Of a stretch of 64,000 nt of DNA, positions 20,364 to 32,497 are shown one piece after another. A program made the position numbers and the translations under genes. Numbering within the stretch: position 1 is the first letter of the stretch; every line of letters begins with the position of its first letter. Below the pieces are notes generated by a model that was given only the letters and a program-made list of their open reading frames with translations, was not told the origin of the DNA and searched no databases. The stretch is from Liopterus haemorrhoidalis (lineage: Eukaryota; Arthropoda; Insecta; Coleoptera; Dytiscidae), in NCBI GenBank assembly GCA_963971575.1, contig OZ020618.1, positions 4,156,501 to 4,220,500 on the forward strand, written 5' to 3'.

Positions 20364-20990
20364 GGCCGCGAACATACAGAAAGCTGGTAAATCACCGCTA
20401 ACAATCGGTACCGAAAACAAGCGTACTGGGTTACTGGTTGAGCACACGCTAAACGCTGATATTGCATGTGACACTGACAGATGACATAACCTATATATTG
20501 ATGTTTATTTTTATTTTTTCCTATTTATCGTACATTTTTTAATTATATTGAACTAGTATAGAGTGAACGCTAGTTTTGAAAGTGTATAGCTACTCTTTAG
20601 TATATTGGCTGAATTATATGTTGAAATAAGTGAAAATGGCGAGTTCTGATTCATCTTTGGATGAGTTGTTTCTAACAGAATCACCATATTTAAAAATGGA
20701 ACCAAAAAGAAAATACGTGCAATAAACCAAGAGAGACGTAAATATGGGGAATACCACCACCTATTTCCTCAATTAAAAGAAGATGATGATTTATTAAATA
20801 TTTTTTTGTTTCGGCGCTGACAACAAGCTTCTTAAACTGCTTAAACGTTTCGGTAAGCGGGTAGCCGACACCGACCGGCGCCGACCAGTACGCAGCGTGT
20901 GCGGTTATATTTGAAAACATGGCCAGATACTGCGGCAGATCAGCCCTTTTGCCAGTAAAGCCGGTGCCGGCTTTCTGTATGTTCGCGGCC
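20364..20990 (+). mobile_element. PIF/Harbinger MITE, copy 2
   Basis: Same ends as copy 1 (GGCCGCGAACATACAGAAAG), about 627 bp, opposite orientation. TTA precedes the left end; the right flank is GAA, so the duplication is not preserved. Confidence 0.75.
20636..20820 (+). pseudogene. Harbinger-type transposase N-terminal fragment, copy 2
   Basis: Begins MASSDSSLDELFLTESPYLK at 20636 and stops at 20723-20725 because of a small deletion relative to copy 1. In the next frame INQERRKYGEYHHLFPQLKE continues to a TGA at 20818-20820. Same truncated domain as copy 1 at 3522-3689. Confidence 0.6.
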
Positions 20991-21084
20991 GAAGACAGGA
21001 GTCGGAGTCTGGAGTCAGAGTTGGTTTTCAAAAATAACGATTCTGGAGTCGGGAGTCGTCTATTTTTCTGCTGACTCATCCCTG
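20991..21084. repeat. hAT-like end, related to 20250-20360
   Basis: The minus strand starts CAGGGATGAGTCAGCAGAAA and repeats GACTCC/GAGTC triplet-like blocks, matching the sequence on the other side of the Harbinger MITE (20250-20360) in the same orientation. The MITE thus sits between two direct, diverged copies. Confidence 0.5.
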
Positions 21085-21135
21085 TTCAGAAGTCTAAAAG
21101 TTTAGTGGAAGGTATAATATCAAACACAGCCTTAA

Positions 21136-21747
21136 TACCCTTTTCACACTAGATCTTTAAGACGAGTGAACTTAAAGTTCACCGATGTGTAAGATCGGTA
21201 TGCTTTCACACTTGATGTTTAAATCTCTGGTGCTGTCAGCAGCTACAGTAATTTTGTCCTTAAGTTACCGTCATGAAATTACAAGTTTTGAACTGTCTGC
21301 GCAGACGCACATTTTGAATTATTATAAACAATTAAGGATATTTCATTTGATTCTACAATAAAGGCACTACAATAAAGAATATATTACACCTGTATTAACA
21401 TGTAAGTCGATACATTTTATCTCAATTATTGTAGCTCTGTATTTTATTAAACACATATTAAACATATATTAAAATAAATAATTTTATTATAACAATAAGT
21501 ATAAACCTCTTATAACGTCGATATAATACAGTATTCTTGTTTATGATAATATAAAATGTTGACAGCACAAATTCAAGGAGTATTTTTTTATAATAGAAAT
21601 TAAGTTGGCAATGCGGACGAAGTTTAAGACGCAGATCTCTGTCTTAAACATCGCTTGTATTTAGACGACGCCATACGGTTTCACATTAGCGTTTAAAGAT
21701 ACATTCACTTTAACATCCGATCTTAAAGATCTAGTGTGAAAAGGGTA
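21136..21747. mobile_element. PIF/Harbinger-type MITE, second family
   Basis: Inverted ends TACCCTTTTCACACTAGATC of about 27 bp with TAA at 21133-21135 and 21748-21750. 612 bp with no transposase frame. More subterminal inverted similarity (GTTTAAAC-like and CTTAAAGTTCACC-like blocks) lies further in. Confidence 0.75.
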
Positions 21748-21750
21748 TAA

Positions 21751-22449
21751 GAGTTAAAATGATGCAGATTATGAGTTAACCAGGAGATCCTTCTCTCTTT
21801 GTTTCTATTATTAGAAGATATTTGAGTAGGAGTAAGATGGATAGTGAGTTAACCACGGGTATCTTCCATTTCTTTTTATTTTAATGTAAGTTCCGTGTGT
21901 GAGAGTGAGATGAATTCCAAGATGAGTTAACCAGGGGATTACTCCATCTCTTTTCCCCTTGTAATATTGTTTGACGTGGAAGTGGGATGGAGGTAGGCCT
22001 GTGGTTTTGTCTGCATATGAAACACGTTGCATTCCCCAGTGGGAGTGAGTAAGGAAGCTCAGCGCGTGACTTACGTACAGGAAACAGGGCACGTGATATC
22101 TAACTCAGCTACAGTGGCGTCCTCTCTTGACACTATAATATATTACACACATTTTTCTATAGAATTTATGCAGGACTTTTGATTTACTACTTTTATTTAG
22201 AGAATCGTTTTTAAAGCTACATATAATGGAGGAAAGAATTCAGAATTATACTCAAATGGAATTTTTATTGTTGGATAGTCAACAGAAAAACACATATAAA
22301 TATGATAATGCCCTTTAAAGTTATAACAAATTATACAAGTTATGTTTTAGAGTGGTAAAACACAATAAAATACGTCAAAATATATTTTAGTAACATATTA
22401 CTACCACCAGTCACGCCTAATAGAACAATTTGTTTCTGTTAATCTAAAT
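21751..22449. other. Degenerate 75-bp tandem, then unassigned
   Basis: GAGTTAACCANGGG-like blocks followed by T/C-rich sequence recur at about 21771, 21847 and 21921. A similar block lies near 2695. The remainder shows nothing recognisable. Confidence 0.4.
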
Positions 22450-22563
22450 CAGTGGTGTCCAACATACTGGCCTGTCGATAATGGGCAAGAGGGGTAGAAT
22501 TTTGAATATACGGCTCCTGATCCAACACAATCCGGCCCGTTAACATTAAATAAGGGTCAACTA
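22450..22563. mobile_element. Candidate short hAT MITE
   Basis: Begins CAGTGGTGTCCAAC, a common hAT-type terminus, with AATCTAAAT directly before it. The same AATCTAAAT lies at 22563-22571. The right terminus is poorly matched, so the call rests on the left end and the repeated flank. Confidence 0.45.
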
Positions 22564-22754
22564 ATCTAAATATTCAAAAACACACATCGGAAAAATCTAG
22601 GGATATAAAAAAATATATGTAAATAAATAGCGAATTGGTTCTTTTGTACGTTTATTGTATCCTATCAATTAAAATACTCAATAAAGAATAGTTAACAACA
22701 AAATAAGCTAAATGTTATTTATAAAAATAAGCAATACTGAAAAAAAAACATGCT

Positions 22755-23410
22755 AATAGAGGGTATGACCTCCACGTTGATCATAGCCCTACATATGTGA
22801 TTTATGGACAAAATAACATTATCGATGTCTTCTTGAGGTAACTATGCCCATTCTGCTCTTAGAAGCTCTCTGAATCTAAAATTATCGTGGATGTTATCCA
22901 TGTATGGAGTAATTCTTCTCTTTAGCATGCCCCACACATGTTCAATCGGATTTAGATCCAGTGACTGTGCTGGCCATGGTATCGCATCAATACCTTCGTT
23001 ATCCAGCCAGTTCGTTACAATTCGCGCATGTGGCCGAGCATTATCCAGGACAAGATGAAACTGATCACCAACAGCACCACGAAATAGACGCACAATAGGC
23101 TGAAGAATATTATCCAAATATTGTTGTGCTGTTAAAAATTCATTGGGAAAAACGAGATCAGTTCTACCGCCAATGATTATCCCACCCCATGCCATAACTG
23201 TACCACCTCTGTAACTGTGAACTTCCTGGTTCCTCCAAAGTTCCAAATTACCGAATCTTCTACATACCCTTGTTCGACAAGAATCTGGATGAATTCCAAA
23301 TCTGGACTCATCAGTATCAGTAGTAGCCTAATCATTATCACACCAATATGAAAAACTATGACACCAGTCTAATCTTGCTCTTGCACAATTAAGGTTCTAC
23401 TTATGACCTG
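22755..23410 (-). pseudogene. Tc1-type transposase, DDE domain
   Basis: The minus strand shows the end of the DNA-binding part (ARARLDWC), then DTDESRFGIHPDSCRTRVCR with the first catalytic Asp, GGTVMAWGGI, HLVLDNARPHARIVTNWLDN with the second Asp, and SLDLNPIEHVWGMLKRRI with the final Glu about 34 residues later. The C-terminal INHICRAMINVEV follows after one stop. All three catalytic positions are kept, but stops (one near 23325, one near 22843) inactivate the frame. The N-terminal paired-type domain and the terminal repeats were not found. Usual family length is about 340 residues; about 215 are recognisable. Confidence 0.85.
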
Positions 23411-23794
23411 TGGATAAATCTAGTCATATATTTTTAGATCTCTTCGTTTGTCTGCTTTTGTATCTCTTGGTGTTTTTTTTTTATGCGTAATTTTTTTTGT
23501 AATTTCCGGGTAACAGATAGAAAATTTAAATACATTTTTTGAATGTTTGAACTAAGCTGTTATAAAATTTGTTAGCGATTAATCCTTAACAGTTGACGTG
23601 TTCAATAACACGATTGGTTATTTCTTGTTCAGTGACTTTAAACCGGTTGTATTTTTTGAATTTTTACCCTCAGCATTATTAGCAATATTAAATTACTCTC
23701 GCGTGGTTTAGGTTCAATGTTTAGGCACTTCTTGCTTCAGATAACTTGAACAGGTCTTATAACAACATATTGGCTAGTTCTCATCATTTCAATA
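23411..23794. other. Unassigned
   Basis: No feature recognised; A/T-rich. Confidence 0.4.
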
Positions 23795-24895
23795 TTATTT
23801 TTATTTTATTTTTTTTAATTTAAAACAAAACTGAGGCACATACACTGCTAAGGTGATTAATGCCCGTACATTATTAATTTACATTATGTTTTGTGTTTAT
23901 ATTATTACAATACAGAATATAGATTTGTGTCTAATAAAAATTCTGAAGATTTGCCAGGTTTTCCGCCTTGTCACTGAGAGCTTCTTGTAAGTTGTCAGGT
24001 ATATGGTGCCGTTGTCGTATCGTCTCGTATTTTGTGCAGTCTAATATAATATGTTAGATTGTCAGTCTTGTGTTACACTCGTCACAGGTTGGTGGGTCTT
24101 TCCTTTCAAGTCTGTATTTGTCTGTCAGTCTGGAATGTCCGATTCTTAGTCTAGTCGTTGCTATTTGCTGTCTTATTGTCCCTTCGAATTTCCATTTTTT
24201 GTGTCTTCTTTTATTCGCTGTAGTTTTTTCTCTCTTAGTTCTTGCCCTTTTCGTTCTTCTTTTAGTATTTGTATTTTATCAATTTCATTTGTAAGGTCAG
24301 TTGCTTCAATATTTAGGTCCAAGGGTGGTTCCTTTTGGGTGGCTTCTTTAGCAGCAATATCGGTTTTCTCATTGCCTTGAATACCAATGTGTGAAGGAAT
24401 CCAAATAAGGTGTACTTCTATACCACTATTTTAAGATTATGTAGCTTTTCTTGCAGTGATTGTACTAATGCATTTTTTGAATAAAGCTGTTCAATGCTTG
24501 TCAGTACACTCAAAGAATCCGTGAATATAGCGAATTTTGTTCGGTTCTTTTCTTCTATTAGGTCCAAGCTTTTTAATACTCCTGTTGCTTTTACTGTATA
24601 TATATTATACTAGAAGGACTAGGTAGGCGATACTGGTGTATTTGATTGTTCTCTACTACAGCTGTTCCACAGTTGTTGGCTACGATTGAGGCATCAGTGT
24701 ATATTGGCATAAAATCTTTGTATTGGTGGCTAATCTGACGAAATTCTTGCAGATAGATTTCTGGGATGGTGAGACTTTTCGGTAACTTGTTGAGTGTTAC
24801 ATTGCAGGTTGGTTTACTGATCAACCACGGCGGGATTTTGGCTTCAATACTATTCTTCGATAATATCAACTCTATTGATATTATCGAAGCTCTAA
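23795..24895 (-). pseudogene. Jockey/R1-type retroposon 3' region (RNase H)
   Basis: Minus-strand order: IPPWLISKPTCNVTLNKLP, then the RNase H domain starting PIYTDASIVANNCGTAVVEN, then FAIFTDSLSVLTSIEQLYSK, VHLIWIPSHIGIQGNEKTDI and LRIGHSRLTDRYRLERKDPP, closing with a CxxC...H...C knuckle (CDECNTR...HIILDC). The motif position usually holding the middle catalytic Glu reads TVKATG here. Frame changes lie near 24590 and 24430 and a stop near 24057. An A-rich 3' end lies near 23795-23830. The reverse transcriptase part is missing: a 5'-truncated insertion. Confidence 0.8.
24855..24889. repeat. Perfect 15-bp hairpin
   Basis: CTTCGATAATATCAA and its exact complement are separated by CTCTA, at the 5' limit of the Jockey-type remnant. 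It may mark the truncation junction. Confidence 0.7.
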
Positions 24896-25005
24896 ATTAC
24901 TTGTCGTGCAGTTAGAAATATTTTACCCAGGCAAATTTAACCAATAGCTTGTTTGCCACTTTAATAAACTAGAAAGGTTACCAAATTTATGGGTTTCGTA
25001 GGTTG

Positions 25006-25215
25006 AAAAGTCGCCCATTTTTATTCGCGAACGATGTTCTTTACTTGTGGATGTTCGACTACGTTTAAACTCATTCACCCAATTGTAAACAGTTTTAAAC
25101 GCTGGAGCAGATGTGCCTTACACTTAATCCAACTCGGCTTTGATTTCTTTCGGTGTTTTACCTTTCAAATGAAAGTGTTTAATCACTACATCAAACTCAT
25201 TTTTCCCATTATTCC
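25006..25215 (-). pseudogene. mariner-type transposase N-terminus
   Basis: The minus strand reads MGKNEFDVVIKHFHLKGKTP, KEIKAELD, then (after two stops) GTSAPAFKTVYNWVNEFKRS and RTSTS, the two helix-turn-helix units of a mariner-type transposase. The catalytic domain is absent; the similarity ends near 25010. Confidence 0.65.
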
Positions 25216-26214
25216 AAAATAACAAAAGTTGTTTGATTTAATCGATTGTAAAAATGAAACCACGCAATGGATATGGCTGAAAATTTCACAGCAGTCTATT
25301 AACAGATGGTACTTAACAGAACCAAACTTGTTTCGATACCACTAGCGCGTTCTATTAGATTTTGTAAGGACTTATTGAGCTACTCTTGTAGATACTAAAT
25401 TTTCTCTAAAAGAAACAATTTCTCTACAAATGTTCTGTCTATGAGTCTGTACGGTTCATGATTACATTACTGACAATTTTTAAATTTAGTACCTTAAAAA
25501 ATCTGGAATAATATTCGTTGCCTAAGGTATTTTTTCATTATTCCAATATTACTTTCTCATATATTTCTGCGATTTCCATAATCAAAACAGAAATCTTAAC
25601 CATAATATCTTTTATTCGAAACGAACCAATAGAAATTGTGGAAATATTTCTTTTTAAAAACCTATTTAAAGAGATATGTTAACGCCTCATTTTATGCAGA
25701 GTCATAATAAACTAGTTTTTTTCTTTTATTGCGTTTTTATAGTAAAATATAGAATTTCCACCTAGATTTAAGGATATTGAAAAATAGACTTTATGGGTTA
25801 TAAGAAAATAGTTCATATGAAATATTTTATGTTTTCTATTAAATTATTTTAGTAACAAAATGCTTAGAGAATTCGTAAAATTCTGAAACTGATACTTGGA
25901 AAATGTAGATCACCAGATTAGATAAGTTTAGACGATACCTATTTGCATGCAACCCACAAATGCCTTTACAAGTGGTTCTGCATGCAATGATTTTCTAAAC
26001 GTGACATTAACTTTTTATCAAAAAATATTTTTATCTAAATTATACGTACTTATTGTGGTGACTGAACCAATTTTAATTAAACATAGCCTGAAATCTGACC
26101 AGATGATGTAGCTACAGTAGAAAAAAATCAGTTCTCGAGTGAAAAGCGCACAAACGGACACAAAGATAAGAAAAATCCATTAATACTTCCAAAATGTTTC
26201 GATAACGGCAAAAA
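25216..26214. other. Unassigned AT-rich DNA
   Basis: No recognised coding or repeat feature. Undetectably decayed 5' parts of the following Tigger remnant could lie here. Confidence 0.4.
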
Positions 26215-27040
26215 AAATGTGAAAAGACTGGTTCAAAAATTACTTTTATCCAAAAGTGAAAAAATATTAGCGAGACAATAACTTTAGCAACAAGGCTTTG
26301 CTCATTTTGGATAAAGCTCCAAGACATCCGGTTAATTTATCCGAATTATCTGAAGATCCGGAGGTCGAATATCTTCCCAGAAACAGCTCTGATCCAGCCA
26401 ATGGATAAGGGTGCAATAGCCACTTGTAAGGCAAATTAATTACGCAGAACATTTCGAAAACTTATAAACGAAACCGATGGTGAAACTTCGATTAAAGAAT
26501 TTTGGAAAAACTACATCAAAGATGCAGTAGACAACATTAGCGAATCGTGAAAGGAATTGAAATTAACCACAATGAACCATGTTTGGAAGAAGTATGGCCA
26601 GAATGCATAAAAACTCATGATCTTGAAGTTGATTCCTTTTATGAAATTCGACAAATCATATTGAACCTAGCAAATGATCTTGGTTTTGAGGATTTGGAAG
26701 AAGATGATGTTCTTGATTTACTAGGGGGTTTTACTGACGGGGATAGAGAACCCCTTTCACACGAGGAACTGATCCAATTAGAAGCAGAACGAGCACTTAA
26801 TGAGGAACCAGAGCCTGCTGTATGCAAACAGCTAACATCAAAGAACTTTTCGAATGAGCTTTCTTATTTCGAACAGGGAATAAACCTTCTTCAAAATGAT
26901 CCCGACGTAGAACGCAGCGCTAAAGTTTCTCGAGGAATTTACTCAACCTTTAGCTATTATAAAGAACTGGAAAAAGAAGCAGAAAGCAAGGCAAGACAAA
27001 CAACGTTGGACAAATTTTTTAAACCAGGTCAAGCCACAAC
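26215..27040 (+). pseudogene. Tigger/pogo-type transposase C-terminal half
   Basis: Plus-strand frames give FKNYFYPKVKKY, NKALLILDKAPRHPVNLSEL (second catalytic Asp), LIQPMDKGAIATCKA (third Asp), then an open 26547-27134 frame with DVLDLLGGFTDGDREPLSHE and KARQTTLDKFFKP, the usual end of Tigger/jerky-like transposases. Two or more frameshifts and stops precede 26547. The CENP-B-like DNA-binding half is not found. The final part runs into the tail of the retroposon at 27085. Confidence 0.8.
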
Positions 27041-27084
27041 AGCAGATGATGACAGTATAATTTTTGTTTCAGTTTATAATTATA

Positions 27085-28165
27085 TGCACTTGTTATTATT
27101 ATTATTAAATACATTGAGCTTGTGTGTTCCATAATAGCACAAAGAAAATAACAATTACAAAAAAAAAACATAATATACATTATTGGTTTACAAAAGTTGC
27201 ACAACACTAAAAATCTTTTGTTGACACAGGTAAATGTCCAGTTTATTTTTAAAATTGTTGATAGAGGTAGCATCGATGACATAGTTCGGCAATGTATTCC
27301 ACATATCGAACACTCGATTAGTGAAAAATTTAGCACGCACACACTTGTTAAAAAGAGTCCTTCTTCAGTTTACATCTATGTCCACGCAGTCTGTTATCAT
27401 TATTTAGGATATATAATGACGATATATCACAAGAAAACGAATTGGACACAAGTCGATACAAAGTTATTAAGTCACCGCGAACACGTCGATCCACCAACTT
27501 GATGAGCTTTAATTCACGTAACCGGGCTTCATATGATGGCTTTCTATACCCATATGGAATTTGGGTTGCTCTGCGTTGCACATTCGATAAGGTTAATGTC
27601 TTTCGACAAATATGGTGATCAAATGGCAAAACCAAATTCCTGATGAGGACGAACATACATTTTGTACAGATAGCAGAACAAAGTAGGAGATGGACGATAG
27701 AAAGATTTCTTTATTAAGAATATCAATGAATTCGCTTTCTTTGCAAATTTCAGCCATACCTGGACCATTTTAGGTTTGAAGTGATCGTAATCCCAAGATC
27801 GACTTGTTCCGAAACAGATTTAATTTGTCCTTTTATTTGGTACTGACCTAGTGGATTTTTCGACCCAATATGCAGTACAATCGTTTTTTCTGGATTTAAA
27901 GGTATTATCCACTTATTTGACCAGTCCATCAATTTATCCAGATCTTCTTGAAGAATTATAGCATTTGTAAGAGGATTATTATATAATTTGATGTCATCAG
28001 CATAAAAAGAGCATGAGGAAGAAATTTTGGATTTCAGATCGGCAACATATATTAGAAAAAGAAGAGGTCCAAGTGCCGAACCTTGTGGTACACCACTAAG
28101 GACTTCTTCAGGGTCAGAAAGATGGTCGCCCACTCTTACTTGAAAGTTCATGTCCGATAAAAGCG
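27085..28165 (-). pseudogene. CR1/L2-like retroposon, RT C-terminal region
   Basis: Minus-strand order: EVLSGVPQGSALGPLLFLIY (RT block with the PQG motif), CSFYADDIKLY (catalytic YADD), ISEQ-type thumb ending at DLGITITSNLKW, then SNVQRRATQIPYGYRKPSYE and RVRGDLITLYRLV, and finally RVFDMWNTLPNYVIDATSI in a third frame, the typical C-terminal block. The 3' tail contains ATT repeats near 27094-27108. 5'-truncated at about 28165 and broken by frameshifts near 27745 and 27345. It overlaps the end of the Tigger remnant and probably inserted into it. Confidence 0.8.
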
Positions 28166-29119
28166 CTCGAATATGTAAGCATTTTTAAATGAAATACATA
28201 TAAAGAAATGCAGTTTAACTAAACATTACGTTATTTTACAAAAAAATGGAATCGATCCTATTGAATGTATATGAGTTTATATGAAAATAATTGATTCGAT
28301 ATACGGCTTTTCGCTTTGCGGCCAACTATCCCGGAATGTATCTAGGCCGTAAAGCAAAGTATTAGTGTATTACATGATTTCTTTTTTTCTTGTGGATTTT
28401 CCTCCTTCGCCATTCATTCCTGGGTGGGGCAGCTCCTTACCCCACTTCACAAGCTTGATGACTATGTTAAAAAGCGACACTAATTTAGTTTTTGCATCGC
28501 TCTTATAATTTAAGAAATATATTAATTGCTCTTACTTAGTAATCAGCCTCCGTAGACATACATGCATATTTCTTTCATTTACTGTTCTGTTATTTCGTTA
28601 CTTTCTCAGTTCTCACCTGTGTCACCTGAGCGTGTTTTTGCATATATCTATCAAATTATAATCATGAATACACGTCGACGTATCATTTTCACAAACAAAA
28701 TAGACAGCTACTACAATGTTTTCTGACATGTCGCATCTGTTTCCTTGTCCTTGTGAGGAAAAGTTATGTAAATGTCATTTCTGTACATCTCATACCTATA
28801 TCAAGCCCTCAACGGTCGTACTTCGAACATCGGATATTATGGAATTGTCACACAAAAGAAAAATGTAACGAAACACAAAGAGAATAAATAGTTGGTGACA
28901 GAAATGTCTGAAATGGGGGAGGGGATAGCGTGACCATCTTCTGACGTGTGTATCACCAACGGTCGGTCATATCCCATGGGATAACTAGGGAAACCAGGAG
29001 ACGGACTCGACAGAGACGGAGAAAAGGTTTTTTCTTGAAATGTGATACGCGATTTCAAGAGTTTGACGATTCAACATGTCCATACGGCGTGTGTAACAAA
29101 AATGTATAGGATCTACAGC
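28166..29119. other. Unassigned
   Basis: No gene recognised. A small inverted motif around GGCCGTAAAGC lies at 28300-28360. Confidence 0.4.
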
Positions 29120-30560
29120 TAAATGTGGATTCCGAACAGGGTTACTAGATTTTTAAAACTGTTAAGCGAGGTAGCATGCTGTCTAGGGGCCTCAGGATAT
29201 ATTATAAAACAACCCCCAAATATTTTTTTGGGTGATTTTTGTTATAATGTCAAAAGAAAAGAATTTTCGAAAGATTGTATATCAAACTGGGGTGGGAATT
29301 TTTGAAATCCCGAGGTCCAAAAGGGCCTTACAAAGGGCCAGGACATATTATAAAACAATCCCCCACAACAAAAACAATTTTTGTGAAATTTTTAATTTCT
29401 CAATTTTTTTAAGAATATTTAAAAAAATTCTAACTTCAGAACAATAAAATATAAGGACTTGCGGTTTGAATTTTTGAAATCTACAGACTTTTTTCTACCT
29501 AGATAAAAAATAGGGCCCTCCTTAGTTAGCGTGTTTTTGATCCATGTAGTTTTGAAAATTTATATATATTTCAATTTCGAAAGACCGTATTTCAGAATCT
29601 ATGTAAGATAAAGACCTGCAGTTAAAATTTTTGAATTCCTGAGGTTCTAAAGGGCCTAAGGACTCATTTTGAAGCAATTCCCAAACAAAAATTTTTTTGC
29701 AAAATATTTAAGTTTTCAATTTTTTTTTATGAAATTTGAAAAAATCCTAACTTAAAAACAATAAAATATAAAGAACTATGGTTTGAATTTTTCAAATCTC
29801 CATATATTATTTAGTCTAGAAAAAAATTGGGGCCCTAATAATCCAACTTTTACGATAAATACGAATCGTCAAACAAAACCTTTGAAAATGGTCAAAAATC
29901 GAAAGGGGTACCCCTTACGATTTTTTTGATTTCTGGCCATTTTCAAAGGTTTTGTTTAACCAGTCATATAAATTCCAAAAATTGAGTATTTAAGACCTTA
30001 TTTTCCTCCTAGATTAAACAAGCCACAAGGATTTCAAAAATTTAAACCGAAGATCACTATCTTTTACCGTTTGCGAGATAATTTTTTTTTTAATTTTTAA
30101 AAAAAATTCAGAAAAATCAAAATTTAAAAAAAAAATTTTTTTTTCATAATGTTACCTAAGGCCATTTAGGATATCAGGCTTGTAAAAATTCCAACCGCAG
30201 GTCTCTATATATTATAGTTTTTAAGATATAGTCACGTGAATATCGAATTTTTCGGAAAATGTGCCTATTTCAAAACAATCTAAATCAAAAATGGGCACGA
30301 CCCGTAAGGCCCCAATTTTTTTACAAGGTAAAAGAACAATGAGAATTTTAAATCAAACCGCAAGTCTTTATCTTTTACCGTTCTCGAGATAGGATTTTCA
30401 AAAAACTCAAAAGTTACAAAAATATTTTATTCAGGATTTGTCTCAAAATGACACATAACGCCATCTAGGACCCCGGGATTCCAAAAATATAAACAATGGG
30501 TCTCTATCTCTTATAGTTTTTGAGATACGGTCATACAAAAATAAATGCTCAGTATTTAAA
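29120..30560. repeat. Palindrome-centred tandem repeat, copy 2
   Basis: Core palindrome at 29894-29925 around GGGGTACCCC (one mismatched pair). Left of the core, units recur near 29297, 29462, 29619 and 29781, each with TTTGAATTTTTGAAATC; they alternate between a CCGAGGTCCAAAAGGGCC type and a CTACAGACTTTTTTC type, so the higher period is about 320 bp. Right of the core, units of about 150-165 bp run in the inverse orientation with AACCGCAGGTCTCTAT. Sequence next to the core is also symmetric (AACCTTTGAAAATGGTCAAA against its complement). Confidence 0.75.
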
Positions 30561-30942
30561 GCATTAACTAGTGAAACCAAGACCGTTTAAAAAGATTTTT
30601 ATATTTCCAAAAAATATTTCCTGTGTTGACTGCAGCTTCTCATTATAATGCGTAACATTTGAAATATAAAATATTCATAATCAGTATTTTTTTCCATTAA
30701 ACGTGGTTTAAATTTTAATGTTTCTTTATATAACGGTCAAAAAGAATTTTTAAATACTCCTAGAAAACGTAATGGAAATGCTTTCAAGAAAACTCAAGAT
30801 GTCATTATGTTTTTAAAATGTTTGCTTTCTACCTAAGTTAATTACGTACGTAAAAGTATTTCTTACAAACAGTGAACAGCGTTGTAAAATTTGTACATTA
30901 AGATTATTTTCTTTATATGTACCAAAAATAACGTCCACTGAA
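30561..30942. other. Unassigned AT-rich DNA
   Basis: No feature recognised. Confidence 0.4.
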
Positions 30943-31290
30943 TTAGACGCAAATAAAAGGCTTTTCGGACAAAGTATTCATTTTAGAAAAAGAACATGAT
31001 GATGCTGTTTGTAATCGTCCCTTACGACGAAGTTTTGCCTTATGAAAGTGCGGAACCTTATAGGAATTCCCTCCTTTTGCTAACATGGTTGCTTCTAGAC
31101 TAGTTTGCAAGGTTAGAAAAACATTATCAAGGGTTTGTATTAAATGCATTTTGTACGCATTCAATAAGTTTGTTAATTGTATTCGGTGAAGCTGTATGTT
31201 GTAAGGACTGTATAGAATTGACAAACCCAAGATCCAGATTAAAATCTGGGCTATTTGGAGGTTGTGATTTAAGTCAATTTGAAACTCATC
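30943..31290 (-). pseudogene. Tc1/mariner-superfamily transposase C-terminus, NSPD/DLGF type
   Basis: The minus strand gives PPNSPDFNLDLGFVNSIQSL with KLIECVQNAFNTNP, then after one frameshift LDNVFLTLQTSLEATMLAKG and GGNSYKVPHFHKAKLRRKG. The NSPDxNxLDLGFF block with a following KGGNxYKxPH tail is that of the DDxD lineage best known from plant and oomycete mariner-like elements. Only the part after the second catalytic residue remains. Confidence 0.65.
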
Positions 31291-31445
31291 ACAATTTTGT
31301 TCAAAATTCGCCATTTTGTTAGAACAGCGGGTGTCACTTTAATTTGTCTAAAATACGCGTTTTTTTTTTCTGTGCATTACTTTTGAGATATGCAAAACTA
31401 TTTGCGCACCATTTTTTTATTAGTTGCCTAGCAACCTTATCGTAC

Positions 31446-32432
31446 TTATATAATTAGCAAGTATGTGATCTGGGTAACACTGTGACGTCATTTTTTCCTA
31501 AGGTTCTCGTGATTGGCTAACTGGGGACTCTTGAGGTCTCTTGATTGACAGGTATTTTGCAGATTTATTCTCTAAGAATCTACGAATATAATTGCATACA
31601 TAAATGTCTAGGGTTACGTAGGCATAAACAAGAGAATCCTATATCCTTTGACTGATATGAACAATATTTTGCAGATTTATTTTCTAAGAATCTACAAATA
31701 TAATTATATACATAAATGTCTAGGGTTCGTAGGAATAAACAAGAGACTCTAGATACTCCTATATCCTTTGACCGATATGAACAATATTTTGCAGATTTAT
31801 TCTCTAAGAATCTACAAATATAATTATATACATAAATGTCTAGGGTTCGTAGGAATAAACAAGAGACTCTAGATACTCCTATATCCTTTGACCGATATGA
31901 ACAATATTTTGCAGATTTATTCTATAAGAAACTGCGGATAAAATTACATATATAAATGTTTAGGGTTTCGTAGGCATAAACTAGAAACTCTAGACACGCC
32001 TATATCCTTTAACCGATATGAACAATATTTTGCAAATTTATTCTCTAAGAATCTACGAATATAATTATATATAGAAATGTCTAGGATTTCGTAGGCATAA
32101 AAAAGAAACTTTAGACACTGTTAAATCCTTTGACCGATATGAACAATATTTTGCAGATTTATTCTCCAAGAATCTACTAATACATACAGAAATGTCCAGG
32201 GTTTCGTAGGCATAAATTGACGTCTCAAATTATTTTTAGTTTTAACAATATAAATGTAAAGTACTGCATAAAAATGATTCGTTTTCCCATCTTAAAAAGT
32301 TTATGAATAAATAATCTAACTATATAATTAGCAAGTGTCTATATGTAGTGTCGGTAACATTATGACGTTAAATTTTCCTAAGGTTCTCGTGATCGGCTAA
32401 CTGGGGACACCCAGTCTCTTGATTGGCTGACA
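31446..32432. repeat. 121-bp tandem array bracketed by direct repeats
   Basis: About five and a half units from 31552 to 32215; the marker GCAGATTTATTCT starts at 31559, 31671, 31791, 31911, 32032 and 32153. Direct repeats of about 110 bp flank the array (31446-31556 and 32318-32432), each starting TATATAATTAGCAAGT and containing CCTAAGGTTCTCGTGAT followed by a GGCTAACTGGGGA block. The left copy has a perfect TGACGTCA at 31483-31490. Downstream, three degenerate units of GATTGGCTGACAGGTGATAT lie at 32411-32497. Confidence 0.8.
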
Positions 32433-32497
32433 GGTGATATCCTCTCCCATGATTGGCTAACGGGTGATATCCTGTGCCGTGATTCGCTGACCGGCGA

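Noticed and set aside
31446..32432. LTR retrotransposon suggested by direct repeats
   Set aside because: The repeats are only about 110 bp and diverged, and the interior is a tandem array with no gag or pol motif.
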